Assembly (NCBI GenBank): GCA_013349405.1
Contig: DUZS01000035.1
Location: forward strand, 1-32,320
DNA from: Desulfuromonadales bacterium
Lineage (GTDB): Bacteria; Desulfobacterota; Desulfuromonadia; Geobacterales; Pseudopelobacteraceae
Direction: 5' to 3'
DNA: 32,320 nucleotides
Each line of letters starts with the position of its first letter. Position 1 is the first letter of the stretch. Of the stretch, positions 6,671-16,236 are shown piece after piece. The notes under the pieces are model-generated. The model did no database searches. It was not told where the DNA came from and saw nothing but the letters and a program-made list of their open reading frames with translations. The position numbers were made by a program, and so were the translations under genes.

Positions 6671-7498
6671 ATGATAAAACGGCAGACAACCATCAACCAG
6701 ATATTCAAAGTAAGCGGAATCGGTCTGCACAGCGGCAAGGAGGTTACTCTCGAATTTCTCCCCCGGCGCGAATTCGGTATTGCGTTTGTGTATAATGGTC
6801 AGATTATCCCCGCCCGTTACGACATGGTTGGTGACACACGGCTTTCGACACAGATCAGCCGTGACGGCATCGCTGTTTCGACTATTGAGCACCTGATGGC
6901 GGCACTCTATTTTTCTGGAATCACTAACTGTCTGGTCTATATCGATGGCCCGGAGGTGCCGATTCTGGATGGTTCGGCCTGGGAGTTTTATCAGCGGATG
7001 TGGAAGGCAGGGGTCTATGAATTTCCTGAAGCGGGGGTGTATTTGAAAGTACTTCGTCCGGTGGAAGTACACCATAATGATTCCTGGGTTACGGTTAAGC
7101 CGCTCAATACGCTGGAAATTACCATGTCAATCGAGTTTCGCCCGCCGGTCGGGAAACAGAAAAAACGGCTGGTGGACGTGGAAAATGCCTTTGCCATCAT
7201 AAATTCGCGGACCTTTGTCCTTGAGGAAGAGATTGAAGCCATTAAAAAAGTCGGCCTGGCCAGAGGCGGGTCGCTTGACAATGCTGTTGTCATCGGAAGC
7301 AACGAAATTATTAATCCGATGGGTCTCCGCTATAAAAAAGAGCTGGTTAACCACAAGATTCTTGACTTGATTGGCGATTTCTACACCAGCGGCTATCGGA
7401 TCCTCGGCAAGGTTGAAGCGAACAAGACGGGACATTACGTCAATAATCTCCTGCTCAGGGAACTCTTTTCCGACCCCCTCAACTACCGCATCTACTGA
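6671..7498 (+). CDS. lpxC: UDP-3-O-acyl-N-acetylglucosamine deacetylase LpxC
   Basis: LpxC is the zinc enzyme of the first committed step of lipid A synthesis, in the cytoplasm. The 275-residue protein shows both halves of the family. The first has SGIGLHSG, STIEHLMAAL (Glu73, zinc His74) and DGPEVPILDGSA. The second has GLARGGSLDNAVV, NHKILDLIGD (zinc His228 and Asp232) and GH at 254-255 (catalytic His255). All key residues are present. It is about 30 residues shorter than E. coli LpxC and stops soon after the last motif. AGGAA lies 6-7 bases before the ATG. It follows the DUF2442 gene by 8 bases and may be read through from it. It overlaps the opposing AsmA gene by 7 bases at the end, with no terminator between. 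Confidence 0.95.
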   Translation: MIKRQTTINQIFKVSGIGLHSGKEVTLEFLPRREFGIAFVYNGQIIPARYDMVGDTRLSTQISRDGIAVSTIEHLMAALYFSGITNCLVYIDGPEVPILDGSAWEFYQRMWKAGVYEFPEAGVYLKVLRPVEVHHNDSWVTVKPLNTLEITMSIEFRPPVGKQKKRLVDVENAFAIINSRTFVLEEEIEAIKKVGLARGGSLDNAVVIGSNEIINPMGLRYKKELVNHKILDLIGDFYTSGYRILGKVEANKTGHYVNNLLLRELFSDPLNYRIY

Positions 7499-10400
7499 CC
7501 CAGAATCACCTCACCGGTATCGGTAAACAGTTTTACCGGTAATTGGAACGCCCTGATAAAGATATGCAGCAGTCCCCTGCCCATCGATTTCACCGGAATG
7601 GCGCTGACCTGGGGGTTCGACCATTTTCCCTTCGCCTCGAAGTATGCGGTCAGTAAATCCTTATCCTTGCCGGTCAGCAGCCACCCGACGATCGGGATGC
7701 GGTTGATGATCTTGTCCACCGTTTGCAGCGGCTGTGCTCCGAGCGTGACATTCAGCTCCTCCTTGACAATGTCGGCACTCCCGACAATCGATATGTTGAT
7801 GGCACTGCTGGTGATGAAAAGGTCCTGCGTCGCCAGTATGCCGTCTTTCATCGAGAAACTCCCTTTAATGCTGCTGTAGGGAATGCCATAGCCAGAGAGC
7901 TCCGGCAGCCTGAATTTGAGCAGTTGGGACACATTTAAAATCGAAAATACTTTCGCGAGCGTGTTGAATTTCCGGAGTGTGCCATTACCCATCTGGAGGC
8001 GCACATTGCCGAGGGCACTTTTTTTGACCTCCAGCAGAGTGTTGCCGCGCGCGGTGAGATCTCCCTGCAGTGACAAGGTGCCGGTGGCCTCCCGCGAGAT
8101 GTCGAGAGCGGCCAGAATTTTTTCTGCATCGGCCCGGGTAATGTCAAAGTGCAGATCATAGCGGTCACCCTGCTCCCCTCCCGGAGCAATTCTCCCGTGT
8201 GCCGTCAGTTTTCCCCCCGCCAGGGCGGCGGTCATCTCCCGCAGATAGAGAGTCCCTTTCTCCTGTTGAACCGTGGCATTCAAATCGGTGAATGCCGCTC
8301 TGCCAAAATTGCCTGATTCGACGTTCAACGTCATTGTTACATCCATGGCCGCTGTTTCGGGTGTGCCGCCCGGGTGCGGCGGAGCCGAAAAAATGCGCAG
8401 ATCGTCAAGATCGAGTTTTGATGACGTCACGGAGAGCGTTGCCTGGCGATTGCGACCGGAAGTGTAGACGCCACTGAGGCTGAAGTTGGAGGAATTAATC
8501 AGCCCCGAGGAACTGTGCAGGGTGATGGCATCCTTACGCAGGGTGCACTGTGCGTTGAATCTTCTGATGCTTGCCTCGGGATGGCCTTCGGCCAGGTTTA
8601 CATCCTTCAGGAAAAGTTGTGCAGACGAGAGTGTTACGTCCGCTTCCGGATTTTTAAAGCTCCGCACGGCGGCCTTCACGGTAAGTGCCGAATTGCCGTA
8701 GCGGGTGGTGATGCTCGAAGTTTCGAGGCTGTTTCCTTTGAACATGATGGCGCCGGTGATGCCGCTGATCTGCTTCAGCTGTTCGTCCGGAAGGAGGCTG
8801 AAGCGGGTAAGGGTGACGCTGCCGAAGTAATCCATGGCGCTGAGATCATTGGGGTTGCCGCCACCTTTGATATGGGCCTGTACCGTCCCCTCCGGCTTGT
8901 ATTTGCGCCACATGGAGAGTATCGGCACGGCATCATTCATGACAAACGCGTTGGTCTGGAGATCAAAGCCCAAATGGGGCACTTCTCCGTAGCCGATCAG
9001 GCCGCTGCCGCTGATTATCATCGGCAGAAGCGTGTAGTTCACCGAGGTGACCCTGGTGGAATCCTTCCCGATAACGGCAGTGAACTTGAGCGTGTTCGTC
9101 TGCAATTGCGCTTTATTGATATAGCCGGGCAACGCATAGGCCGCCTGGCTGAGATCCCAGTCACCCTGTAACCGGTAGGCAGAATAATGGCCGCTGCCGC
9201 TCAAGAGCAGCGCTGAGCTGCTGCTGTACTCGAGCATGGGGATCCCGGCTAATTTTGCCAGCCACACCATTTCAGGGGCATGCGGGGCAATTTTCATTGT
9301 TACCGGATAGTCTGACGGTTTATCGGTATTATATTCCGTAATGGTGCCATCCAGTGAAAAGGGGGCGCTGCCGAAATTTCCGGTCATGCCGATCAGGTTG
9401 AAATTTTTACCCTTTAATTCAATGGTACCCTTGATATTATTGAACGCAGGAGCTTTGGGGCCGTAGCTTAACACCGCTTTCTCGACCGGACCGCGAATCA
9501 GGAGGGTATTGCTGTTCTGCCCGATCTCCATATGGCTGATCTGGCTTATCCGCCCGTCCAGAACTCCGGTGTCAAGTTTGAATATCCCTGTTTTTATCTT
9601 GTTTTCAATGTAGTCAGCGGTATCGCGATCGATGATCCCATACGGCACATACGGCCGCACATCTTCATAGCGAAATGATGCCGGGGTGGCAGCCCTGGCA
9701 GTGATGCGCGGATCTTTGCTCATATAATCCTGTATCTGAAAACTCCCCTTGATTCTGAACCCTTCCATGCTCAGATCCAGTGCGGAGAGGTCGATACGTT
9801 CCTTTGTCACTGCTGCACGGTATTCAAGCTGCAACGCTTTTGGCGTCAGCACGGAGTGAAATACCGTCGGCCAGTTTACTGACGCACCGCTGATGGTAAT
9901 TTTCCCTTTGGCCCTGAAATCCTGCGCTTTCCCGGTGAAACTGGTCACACAATCGAGGCGTCCGCCGGAGTTGGCAAACGGAATGAAGCGCCCGAAATAG
10001 TGCCAGTATGTACCGATATCAGCCTGTTTGAGCGACAGATCACCGTCGAACACTGTTTCCCGCATTGACACGCCATCAGGCGGCAGCTGGAGATTGCCGG
10101 AAATGGCGATGCGCGTGGGAGCCCCTGTTACCCCCGGGACATCAGCGGCCACCTTCACATTCCCCTTTTGTCCACGCCCGATACGGTGTGCGGAAATGGA
10201 AATATTACGTAACGTGCCGGTAAATGGCTCTTTTCGGCCTACCAGATCACTCCAGAAAATCTCCCCGCGGGTCAGGCTGATTTTTTTAAAGTCAAGAGTT
10301 GTCGTGTCTTCACCCGGTGTTAACAGGTCATCAATATTCAACGTGCCGTCAGCTCTTCGTGCCAGTGAAATGGCAGCGCCATCGAGAATCAGGTTCCTGA

Positions 10401-10719
10401 ATTCAAGTTTTTTTTCCAATAACGGCAGCAGAGCCACTGTTACCGTTATCTGGCGGGCGGTAATAAAACCGGCTTTGCCGTCACGTTCTTTTACGGTGAA
10501 ATCTTTGAATTTGAACGAAGGGCCGAAATGCCAGGTAAATGCAGCGGAACTGAAGCTGACCGGGCGATTAAGCCCCTGCTGGAGAGCAGTCGTAATCTCA
10601 TTCCGGTAGGCATTGACGTCGAGCAGGTAGGGGAGGAACAGTGCGGTCGCGGTAACCAGTGTTGCGACGGCAACAAGAAGGATGCCGGATAATTTGACAA
10701 AGCGGGACGATATTCTCAC
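7492..10719 (-). CDS. AsmA family protein (large, YhdP/TamB-like)
   Basis: This 1075-residue protein has one N-terminal membrane anchor (residues ~10-32). A long beta-rich periplasmic region follows, typical of AsmA-like proteins: VNAYRNEITTALQQGLNRPVS near the start, repeated amphipathic strands, and an AsmA-like C-terminal region around residues 850-1010 (GNGTLRKFNTLAKVFSILNVSQLL). Members of this superfamily are linked to moving phospholipids from inner to outer membrane; that role here is an inference. The start is GTG and overlaps the stop of the CNNM/CBS gene (GTGA), so the two are co-transcribed and coupled. Confidence 0.88.
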   Translation of the reverse strand: MRISSRFVKLSGILLVAVATLVTATALFLPYLLDVNAYRNEITTALQQGLNRPVSFSSAAFTWHFGPSFKFKDFTVKERDGKAGFITARQITVTVALLPLLEKKLEFRNLILDGAAISLARRADGTLNIDDLLTPGEDTTTLDFKKISLTRGEIFWSDLVGRKEPFTGTLRNISISAHRIGRGQKGNVKVAADVPGVTGAPTRIAISGNLQLPPDGVSMRETVFDGDLSLKQADIGTYWHYFGRFIPFANSGGRLDCVTSFTGKAQDFRAKGKITISGASVNWPTVFHSVLTPKALQLEYRAAVTKERIDLSALDLSMEGFRIKGSFQIQDYMSKDPRITARAATPASFRYEDVRPYVPYGIIDRDTADYIENKIKTGIFKLDTGVLDGRISQISHMEIGQNSNTLLIRGPVEKAVLSYGPKAPAFNNIKGTIELKGKNFNLIGMTGNFGSAPFSLDGTITEYNTDKPSDYPVTMKIAPHAPEMVWLAKLAGIPMLEYSSSSALLLSGSGHYSAYRLQGDWDLSQAAYALPGYINKAQLQTNTLKFTAVIGKDSTRVTSVNYTLLPMIISGSGLIGYGEVPHLGFDLQTNAFVMNDAVPILSMWRKYKPEGTVQAHIKGGGNPNDLSAMDYFGSVTLTRFSLLPDEQLKQISGITGAIMFKGNSLETSSITTRYGNSALTVKAAVRSFKNPEADVTLSSAQLFLKDVNLAEGHPEASIRRFNAQCTLRKDAITLHSSSGLINSSNFSLSGVYTSGRNRQATLSVTSSKLDLDDLRIFSAPPHPGGTPETAAMDVTMTLNVESGNFGRAAFTDLNATVQQEKGTLYLREMTAALAGGKLTAHGRIAPGGEQGDRYDLHFDITRADAEKILAALDISREATGTLSLQGDLTARGNTLLEVKKSALGNVRLQMGNGTLRKFNTLAKVFSILNVSQLLKFRLPELSGYGIPYSSIKGSFSMKDGILATQDLFITSSAINISIVGSADIVKEELNVTLGAQPLQTVDKIINRIPIVGWLLTGKDKDLLTAYFEAKGKWSNPQVSAIPVKSMGRGLLHIFIRAFQLPVKLFTDTGEVILGQ

Positions 10720-12023
10720 GGTACGTGATTCTCCCGTAACACTCTGACAGTGCAGATTCTTTTTCTGTCGACACGTTCCGCCGTGAAGCGTGTGCCTTCC
10801 ACCAGAACCGTTTCACCCTGCTGCAGCAGTCGCCCGCTCTGGGCAAGCAGGAAGCCGGCAATAGTGGTATAGGGAGCGTCTTCCGGCAGATTGAGATCGA
10901 GGCGGAGATTTACCTCGCGCACGCTCAGCATACCATCAAGCAGAAAACCATCGGTATCTTCTACACATTGGTCAGGTGAGACATCATCAAACTCGTCATC
11001 AATTTCTCCGACTATCTCCTCAAGCAGATCTTCCAGGGTTATGAGTCCTTCAAAACCGCCATACTCATCGACAACAAAAATCATATGAGTACGGGCGGTC
11101 TGCATCATGCGCAGGGCGCTGCTCAACTGGGCGTTTGCCGGGATAAAATGGGGGGGGTGGATAAGTTTGGCCAGGTTGAAATCAGCTGGTTCCGCCTGAG
11201 CAAGGAATGGTTCGAGATCTCTTCTGACAACAATACCGATGATAGCGTCAATCTGATCCTGAAAAACCGGAATGCGTGAATAGCCGAGGGTATTAAACAA
11301 CTCGAGCGTTTCTGCAAGAGTTGCAGAGACCGGCAGCGCGGTCACGGCATTGCGCGGAATCATTACTTCCTGAACCTCCGCATCGGAAAACTCAAAAATG
11401 CGGTGCAGGAGCTGCTGCTCTCCGCTTTCCAGCGTGCCGTCGGAATGAGAGGTGTTAATGATCTGCCGCAATTCATCCACGGTGTAGATGCTGGCATGAT
11501 CATCCGAACAGCGAAAACCGAGCAGGCGAACCGTGCTTCTGCCGGCATAATCAAGTATGCGTATCGGCCAGCTGAACAGTATATGAAACAGGTGCATCGG
11601 CCGCGCCACCGCTAAGGCAACCCGTTCAGAACGATCAAGGGCCAGCGTTTTCGGCGCAAGTTCACCAAGGACAATATGCAGAAACGTGATGACAGTGAAG
11701 GCACCGGCAAATGCAATGGTGTGCCGGACAGCGGTGGAAACCAGGCCGTGCAGCGGTATTTCGAGCAGGGTGGAGAGCGCCGGCTCCCCGATCCATCCTA
11801 ACGCGAGCGATGCCATGGTAATACCGAGTTGTGTTGCCGATATATACGAGTTGAGATTGTCAAGCAGCGCAAGGAGGGTTACGGCACGGGCGTCGCCGCT
11901 CTCCACAAGTGAGACCACGCGTGAGCGGCGCACAGAGACAAGGGCAAATTCGGCCGCGACAAAAAAACCATTCGCGGCGACCAGCAGCAGTACAAGCATA
12001 AGATACAGGAGCGTCGTGTTCAT
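10716..12023 (-). CDS. CNNM-CBS-CorC_HlyC membrane protein (hemolysin C / MpfA-YfjD-like)
   Basis: This 435-residue protein has a CNNM (DUF21) transmembrane domain over residues 1-~190, including the family mark LGELAPKTLALDRSERVALAV. A CBS pair (~215-330: VMIPRNAVTALPVSATLAE, HMIFVVDEYGGFEGLITLEDLLEEIVGEI) follows, then a C-terminal CorC_HlyC domain (~345-430). Relatives take part in magnesium, cobalt or sodium homeostasis; the old hemolysin label is not a tested function. It is the first gene of a minus-strand pair with the AsmA protein. The gap to the divergent TPR gene (12024-12154) should hold promoters for both. Confidence 0.92.
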   Translation of the reverse strand: MNTTLLYLMLVLLLVAANGFFVAAEFALVSVRRSRVVSLVESGDARAVTLLALLDNLNSYISATQLGITMASLALGWIGEPALSTLLEIPLHGLVSTAVRHTIAFAGAFTVITFLHIVLGELAPKTLALDRSERVALAVARPMHLFHILFSWPIRILDYAGRSTVRLLGFRCSDDHASIYTVDELRQIINTSHSDGTLESGEQQLLHRIFEFSDAEVQEVMIPRNAVTALPVSATLAETLELFNTLGYSRIPVFQDQIDAIIGIVVRRDLEPFLAQAEPADFNLAKLIHPPHFIPANAQLSSALRMMQTARTHMIFVVDEYGGFEGLITLEDLLEEIVGEIDDEFDDVSPDQCVEDTDGFLLDGMLSVREVNLRLDLNLPEDAPYTTIAGFLLAQSGRLLQQGETVLVEGTRFTAERVDRKRICTVRVLRENHVP

Positions 12024-12154
12024 CGCTTCATATTCTATCCGTAACCGCCCGATGTCAACTGCAAGATTGCATTTATTATTATCGTTTGACCAACCTGTTG
12101 ATTGTATGCTATTTTTCTCCAGTTATTTTCTCTTCGAAATGGAACCCCTTCCCA

Positions 12155-13861
12155 ATGCACATACGGCTGATAATTCTGCTTTTTTTCCTGTTTTTATCCG
12201 GGTGCGCCGGAGTTGCTCCGGCACCTGAAGGCTCTCAACCCGATGCCTCTGTAACGGTTGATACTCATGCCCGTGCACTGTATCTGTTTTCCCGGTCACG
12301 AATCGCCGTTCACGAGGGTGACTATCCGGCGGCACTCAGACTGCTGCGTGAAGCAATTTCACTCGAACCCGATTCGGCACGGATGCATGGTGAAGTTGCA
12401 GAAATCAAGCTCAAAATCGGTCAGCTTCCTGAAGCGCTCGAATACATAAACAAGGCTATTGCACTTGATCCGGGCTATCGCCCACCCTATGTTCTTGGCG
12501 GCGTTCTGATGTCATCAACGGGGAAAGACCGGGAAGCGGTCGCTTACTTACGCACGGCAGTCACGCTTGATCCCGCCAAAGAAGATGCCTACCTGCACCT
12601 GGTCATGTCCCTGACGCGGCTTTTCGAATATGAGGAAGCGGTTGCAACCCTGAAAGCACTGGTCAAAATATCTCCCGATTCCGTTCTCGGCTATTATTAT
12701 CTCGGGCGCACGTACAGCCAGATGAAGCTGTACCGTGATGCGCTCGGTTATTTTGCCAAAGTTCTCGAATTGCGCCCGGAATTTGACCAGGCGGTTATTG
12801 ATAAAGCGGCAACGCATGAAGCGTTAGGTGAATATCCCGAAGCCATTGAGGCCTACCGGTCGCTTGTCGGCCAGGAGGAACAGCGTCCTGCCGTATTACA
12901 GCGGCTGATCCAGCTGCTGCTCCAGCAGCGCCGCTTTGCCGAAGCACTTGAATATCTTAGCATCGCAGCGCAGGCAGGTCTCGGCGGCCAGGAAACAGTC
13001 CGGAAAATCGGCCTGGTTCACCTTGAACTCGAGCAGTATGACGAAGCGATTGCCGTGTTTGGCACGCTGCTCGAGAAGGACCCGACTGCCGATAATATCC
13101 GGATATACCGCGGAATTGCCTTCGAAGAAAAAGGAGATCTTGCTGCTGCCCTGGCAGAGTTCACTAAGGTATCACATGACTCGCCGCAGTTTTATGAAGC
13201 GGTCAGTCATAGAGCCCTGATCCTGAAAGAACAGGGAAATATTGACGCAGCCATTGCGGTGTTTATGGATGAAATCAGAACAAATCCGCATAATCTCGAG
13301 CTCCATCTGAATCTGTCTGCTCTCTACGAGTCAATTGACAGGCCTCAGGCCGCTCTCGATATTCTCGTTGAAGATGATCAACACTTTAAAAATGAGCCGC
13401 GTTTCCACTTTCGGGTTGGTGTGCTGTTCGACAAGCTCGGCAAACGGACCGAATCAATCAATCAGATGAAACGGGTGCTGCAGCTTGATCCGAAAGATGC
13501 CCAGGCGCTCAACTATCTCGGCTATACGTATGCGGAAATGGGCATTCACCTTGAAGAAGCGCTGAGCTTAATCAAGCAGGCGGTTGCAATCCGCCCGCGA
13601 GATGCCTTTATCCTCGACAGCCTTGGCTGGGCCTATTTCAAGCTCAAGCGCTATGATGAAGCGACCGAGGCTCTTGAAGAAGCCGTGTCACTGGTAGATG
13701 ATGATCCTACCGTCATTGAGCATCTCGGGGATGTCTACGCCGCACGCCATTTTGTCAAACGAGCTCTGAAACAGTATCAAAGGGCGCTCGAGTTGGCTCC
13801 GGAACGCAAAGAACTTGCTGAAAAGATACATAAGCTTAAAGGGGAGCATAGCGAAAAATGA
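12155..13861 (+). CDS. Tetratricopeptide-repeat lipoprotein
   Basis: From the ATG at 12155 this is 568 residues. I chose this start because it gives a clean lipoprotein signal, MHIRLIILLFFLFLSGC, with Cys17 in an LSGC lipobox. The upstream in-frame ATG at 12086 would add 23 residues that spoil the signal. The rest is about 15 TPR units (A-L-x-L...A-L...P pattern), so it is a scaffold for protein contacts at the membrane or in the periplasm. The stop overlaps the next start as ATGA, so it is coupled to the solute-binding lipoprotein. Partners are unknown. Confidence 0.88.
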   Translation: MHIRLIILLFFLFLSGCAGVAPAPEGSQPDASVTVDTHARALYLFSRSRIAVHEGDYPAALRLLREAISLEPDSARMHGEVAEIKLKIGQLPEALEYINKAIALDPGYRPPYVLGGVLMSSTGKDREAVAYLRTAVTLDPAKEDAYLHLVMSLTRLFEYEEAVATLKALVKISPDSVLGYYYLGRTYSQMKLYRDALGYFAKVLELRPEFDQAVIDKAATHEALGEYPEAIEAYRSLVGQEEQRPAVLQRLIQLLLQQRRFAEALEYLSIAAQAGLGGQETVRKIGLVHLELEQYDEAIAVFGTLLEKDPTADNIRIYRGIAFEEKGDLAAALAEFTKVSHDSPQFYEAVSHRALILKEQGNIDAAIAVFMDEIRTNPHNLELHLNLSALYESIDRPQAALDILVEDDQHFKNEPRFHFRVGVLFDKLGKRTESINQMKRVLQLDPKDAQALNYLGYTYAEMGIHLEEALSLIKQAVAIRPRDAFILDSLGWAYFKLKRYDEATEALEEAVSLVDDDPTVIEHLGDVYAARHFVKRALKQYQRALELAPERKELAEKIHKLKGEHSEK

Positions 13862-15510
13862 CAGCACCATCAGGAGCCCGCTCCCTGCTGATGGCGCTCT
13901 GTGTGAGCGTGATTTTTTCCGGCTGCAGCCGTACCGAAAATCCTGCCGTACCCGCTCCGGCTGTCGTGCCGACCTCATCTTCAGCAGCTCCTGCCACCGG
14001 TGATTCCCTTGTTGAGGGCACCATCGGAGAAGCTTCGACACTCATCCCCCTGCTTGCAACTGATGCCTCTTCCCACGCGGTGGCCGGACAGATTTACAAC
14101 GGCCTCATCAAGTACGACAAAAATCTGAACATTGTCGGCGATCTTGCCGAATCGTTCGATATTTCCGCAGATGGCCTCACCATCACCTTTCATCTCCGTC
14201 ACGGTGTCATCTGGCATGACGGCACTCCCTTTACGGCAAAAGATGTCCTCTATACCTATCAGGTCACGATAGATCCGAAAACTCCCACGGCATACGCTGA
14301 AGATTTCAAGCAGGTCAAAAGTATTACCGCGCCTGATGCCTCTACGATCCGTGTGACCTACGGAGAGCCGTTTGCACCGGCTCTGGCGTCATGGGGAATG
14401 AATATTCTCCCTGCCCATCTTCTGGAGGGGCAGGATATCACCAAAAGTCCTCTGGCGAGAAAACCGGTCGGCACCGGGCCGTACCGCTTCAAAGAGTGGC
14501 TGTCCGGTCAGAAAATCGTGCTTGAGGCAAACAACGACTATTTCGAGGGTCGCCCTTTTATTGATCGCTTTATCTACCGCATTATTCCCGACACCTCAAC
14601 AATGTACATGGAGCTGAAGGCGGGCGCGATCGACCTGATGAGCCTGACACCGGTGCAGTACGCACGTCAGACCAACACACCCAGCTTCACCGGTCGCTTC
14701 AACAAGTACCGCTATCCGTCATCAAGTTACCTTTATATGGGCTACAATCTGCGTCATCCGCTCTTCGGTGACAAACGTATCCGCCAGGCGATGACCGCCG
14801 CCATTAACAAGGATGAGCTGATTCAAGGGGTGTTGTTCGGCATGGGGCAGAAGGCGCACGGCCCGATTGTGCCGGGGCGCTGGGCCTATAATCCGGCGGT
14901 CAGGGATATCGGTTATGATCCGCAGCATGCCGCTGAACTGCTGGCACAGGCCGGATGGAAGGAAAAAAACAGTGACGGGATTCTGGTCAAGGACGGCAAG
15001 CCGTTCAAATTCACCATCCTGACCAATCAGGGGAACCAGCAGCGCCTCATGACGGCCCAGATCGTACAGCAGCGCCTGCGCCAGGTCGGGATTGACGTCA
15101 AGATCAGGATTGTCGAGTGGGCGGCGTTTCTGAAGGAATTTGTCAATAAAGGCAATTTTGAGGTCGTCATGCTCGCCTGGAGTATCTCCCAGGATCCGGA
15201 TATGTACGATATCTGGCATTCCAGCAAGAACAAGCCGGGCGAATTGAATTTTATCGGTTTTAATAACCCTGAAGTCGACCGCCTGCTGATCGAGGGGCGC
15301 AACACCTTCGATATTGAAAAACGTAAACGGGCCTATTTCCGTATTCAGGATATTCTGGCTGAGGAGCAGCCGTACACGTTCCTCTATGTGCCGGACGCTC
15401 TTCCGGTGGTCAGCTCGCGCATCCGGGGGGTCGAGCCGGCACCCGCCGGAATCGGTCACAACCAGAACAGGTGGTATGTGCCGAAGAATGAACAGGTGTA
15501 CGTGCCGTGA
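13858..15510 (+). CDS. Peptide/dipeptide ABC transporter solute-binding lipoprotein (SBP family 5)
   Basis: This 550-residue lipoprotein (lipobox FSGC, Cys23, then an Ala/Pro-rich linker) belongs to the OppA/DppA/NikA family: IGEASTLIPLLATDASS, YNGLIKYDKNLNIVGDLAESFDIS, TFHLRHGVIWHDGTPFTAKDVLYTY, and GTGPYRFKEW. The mature protein would capture peptides or similar solutes in the periplasm. Its gene is coupled to the TPR lipoprotein by a 4-base overlap. Its permeases probably are the genes at 17177 and 18162, now separated from it by two toxin-antitoxin modules. The actual substrate cannot be read from sequence. Confidence 0.93.
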   Translation: MTAPSGARSLLMALCVSVIFSGCSRTENPAVPAPAVVPTSSSAAPATGDSLVEGTIGEASTLIPLLATDASSHAVAGQIYNGLIKYDKNLNIVGDLAESFDISADGLTITFHLRHGVIWHDGTPFTAKDVLYTYQVTIDPKTPTAYAEDFKQVKSITAPDASTIRVTYGEPFAPALASWGMNILPAHLLEGQDITKSPLARKPVGTGPYRFKEWLSGQKIVLEANNDYFEGRPFIDRFIYRIIPDTSTMYMELKAGAIDLMSLTPVQYARQTNTPSFTGRFNKYRYPSSSYLYMGYNLRHPLFGDKRIRQAMTAAINKDELIQGVLFGMGQKAHGPIVPGRWAYNPAVRDIGYDPQHAAELLAQAGWKEKNSDGILVKDGKPFKFTILTNQGNQQRLMTAQIVQQRLRQVGIDVKIRIVEWAAFLKEFVNKGNFEVVMLAWSISQDPDMYDIWHSSKNKPGELNFIGFNNPEVDRLLIEGRNTFDIEKRKRAYFRIQDILAEEQPYTFLYVPDALPVVSSRIRGVEPAPAGIGHNQNRWYVPKNEQVYVP

Positions 15511-15578
15511 CGCTGAAACTGGTCGCGCTTGATCCGGACAAGGCGGGGTTATGAATTCTAAAAACCCCGGAGGTTTGT

Positions 15579-15611
15579 TTGACATGCACATATTTTGTCA
15601 TTATTATGTGC
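15579..15611 (+). promoter_or_regulatory. Promoter and operator of the first toxin-antitoxin module
   Basis: TTGACA (15579-15584), exactly 17 bp, then TATTAT (15602-15607): a near-consensus sigma-70 promoter. The inverted repeat GCACATA (15586-15592) / TATGTGC (15605-15611) lies across the spacer and -10, the usual place for autorepression by an antitoxin-toxin complex. GAAGGAG at 15613-15619 is the ribosome site for the ATG at 15628. Confidence 0.75.
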
Positions 15612-15627
15612 GTGAAGGAGACACATA

Positions 15628-15834
15628 ATGAGAGCAACTATCGCCATAGATGATGATTTGTTCAAAGAGGCCTTTTCTCTTTCAAACGTGAAAACAAAGA
15701 AAGAGCTTATCAGCTTGTCGTTGCAGGAATTTGTCAGGAAAAAACGGTTGGAACACCTCGCAGGTATGTATTCCTCCGGCGCGGTTACCATGACCTGTGA
15801 AGAGCTGGAGGAGTACCGCGCTGATGACAAATGA
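15628..15834 (+). CDS. Type II antitoxin, VapB family
   Basis: This 68-residue protein starts with the ribbon-helix-helix pattern MRATIAIDDDLFKEAFSLSNVKTKKELISLSLQEFVRKKR (DUF2191/VapB2 type), which should dimerise and bind the operator at 15586-15611. The acidic C-terminal tail (CEELEEYRADDK) is the likely toxin-wrapping part. The end overlaps the PIN toxin gene by 11 bp. The module has its own promoter, so it is independent of the upstream transporter gene. Confidence 0.88.
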   Translation: MRATIAIDDDLFKEAFSLSNVKTKKELISLSLQEFVRKKRLEHLAGMYSSGAVTMTCEELEEYRADDK

Positions 15835-16231
15835 TCTGATTCTAGCCGATACTTCGGTTTGGATACACTTTCTGCGTGGATCGGGCCTTCAGTATCAAGA
15901 GCGCATCGTACCGCTCCTAATGGCCGACAAGCTTGTGACTACGCCGATTGTCATTATGGAGATTCTGAGAGGCGCTAAATCTCAGAGGGATTACGACAAA
16001 TTGAGCACGGATCTGGCTGCGCTTCGTTGTTTTGATCTTACGGTGAAAGTCTGGGAGCGGGCCAACAAGCTTGGCTATACGCTCCGGCACAAAGGACTCA
16101 ACGCACCGCTCACCGATACCATTATTGCCGCCGTTGCTCAGGAACACAATGTGCGTCTGTTGCATGATGACCGGCACTTCGAAATGATCGCCACACTATC
16201 CCATCTCAAACATGAATTTCTCAGCGTGTAG
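15824..16231 (+). CDS. PIN-domain toxin, VapC family
   Basis: This 135-residue PIN-domain ribonuclease has the acidic metal site: Asp9 (LADTSVWI), Glu46 (IMEILRG), Asp98 (LTDTIIAA) and Asp115/116 (LLHDDRHFE). VapC toxins cut specific RNAs, often initiator tRNA or rRNA; the target here is unknown. The start at 15824 inside the antitoxin end gives the standard PIN N-terminus; an in-frame upstream start at 15797 would only add nine residues. All active-site residues are intact, so the toxin is probably active. Confidence 0.9.
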   Translation: MTNDLILADTSVWIHFLRGSGLQYQERIVPLLMADKLVTTPIVIMEILRGAKSQRDYDKLSTDLAALRCFDLTVKVWERANKLGYTLRHKGLNAPLTDTIIAAVAQEHNVRLLHDDRHFEMIATLSHLKHEFLSV

Positions 16232-16236
16232 GGCAG

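Noticed and set aside
12086-12154. Upstream start for the TPR lipoprotein
   Set aside because: The added 23 residues would put a non-signal stretch before a perfect lipoprotein signal, so the ATG at 12155 is preferred.
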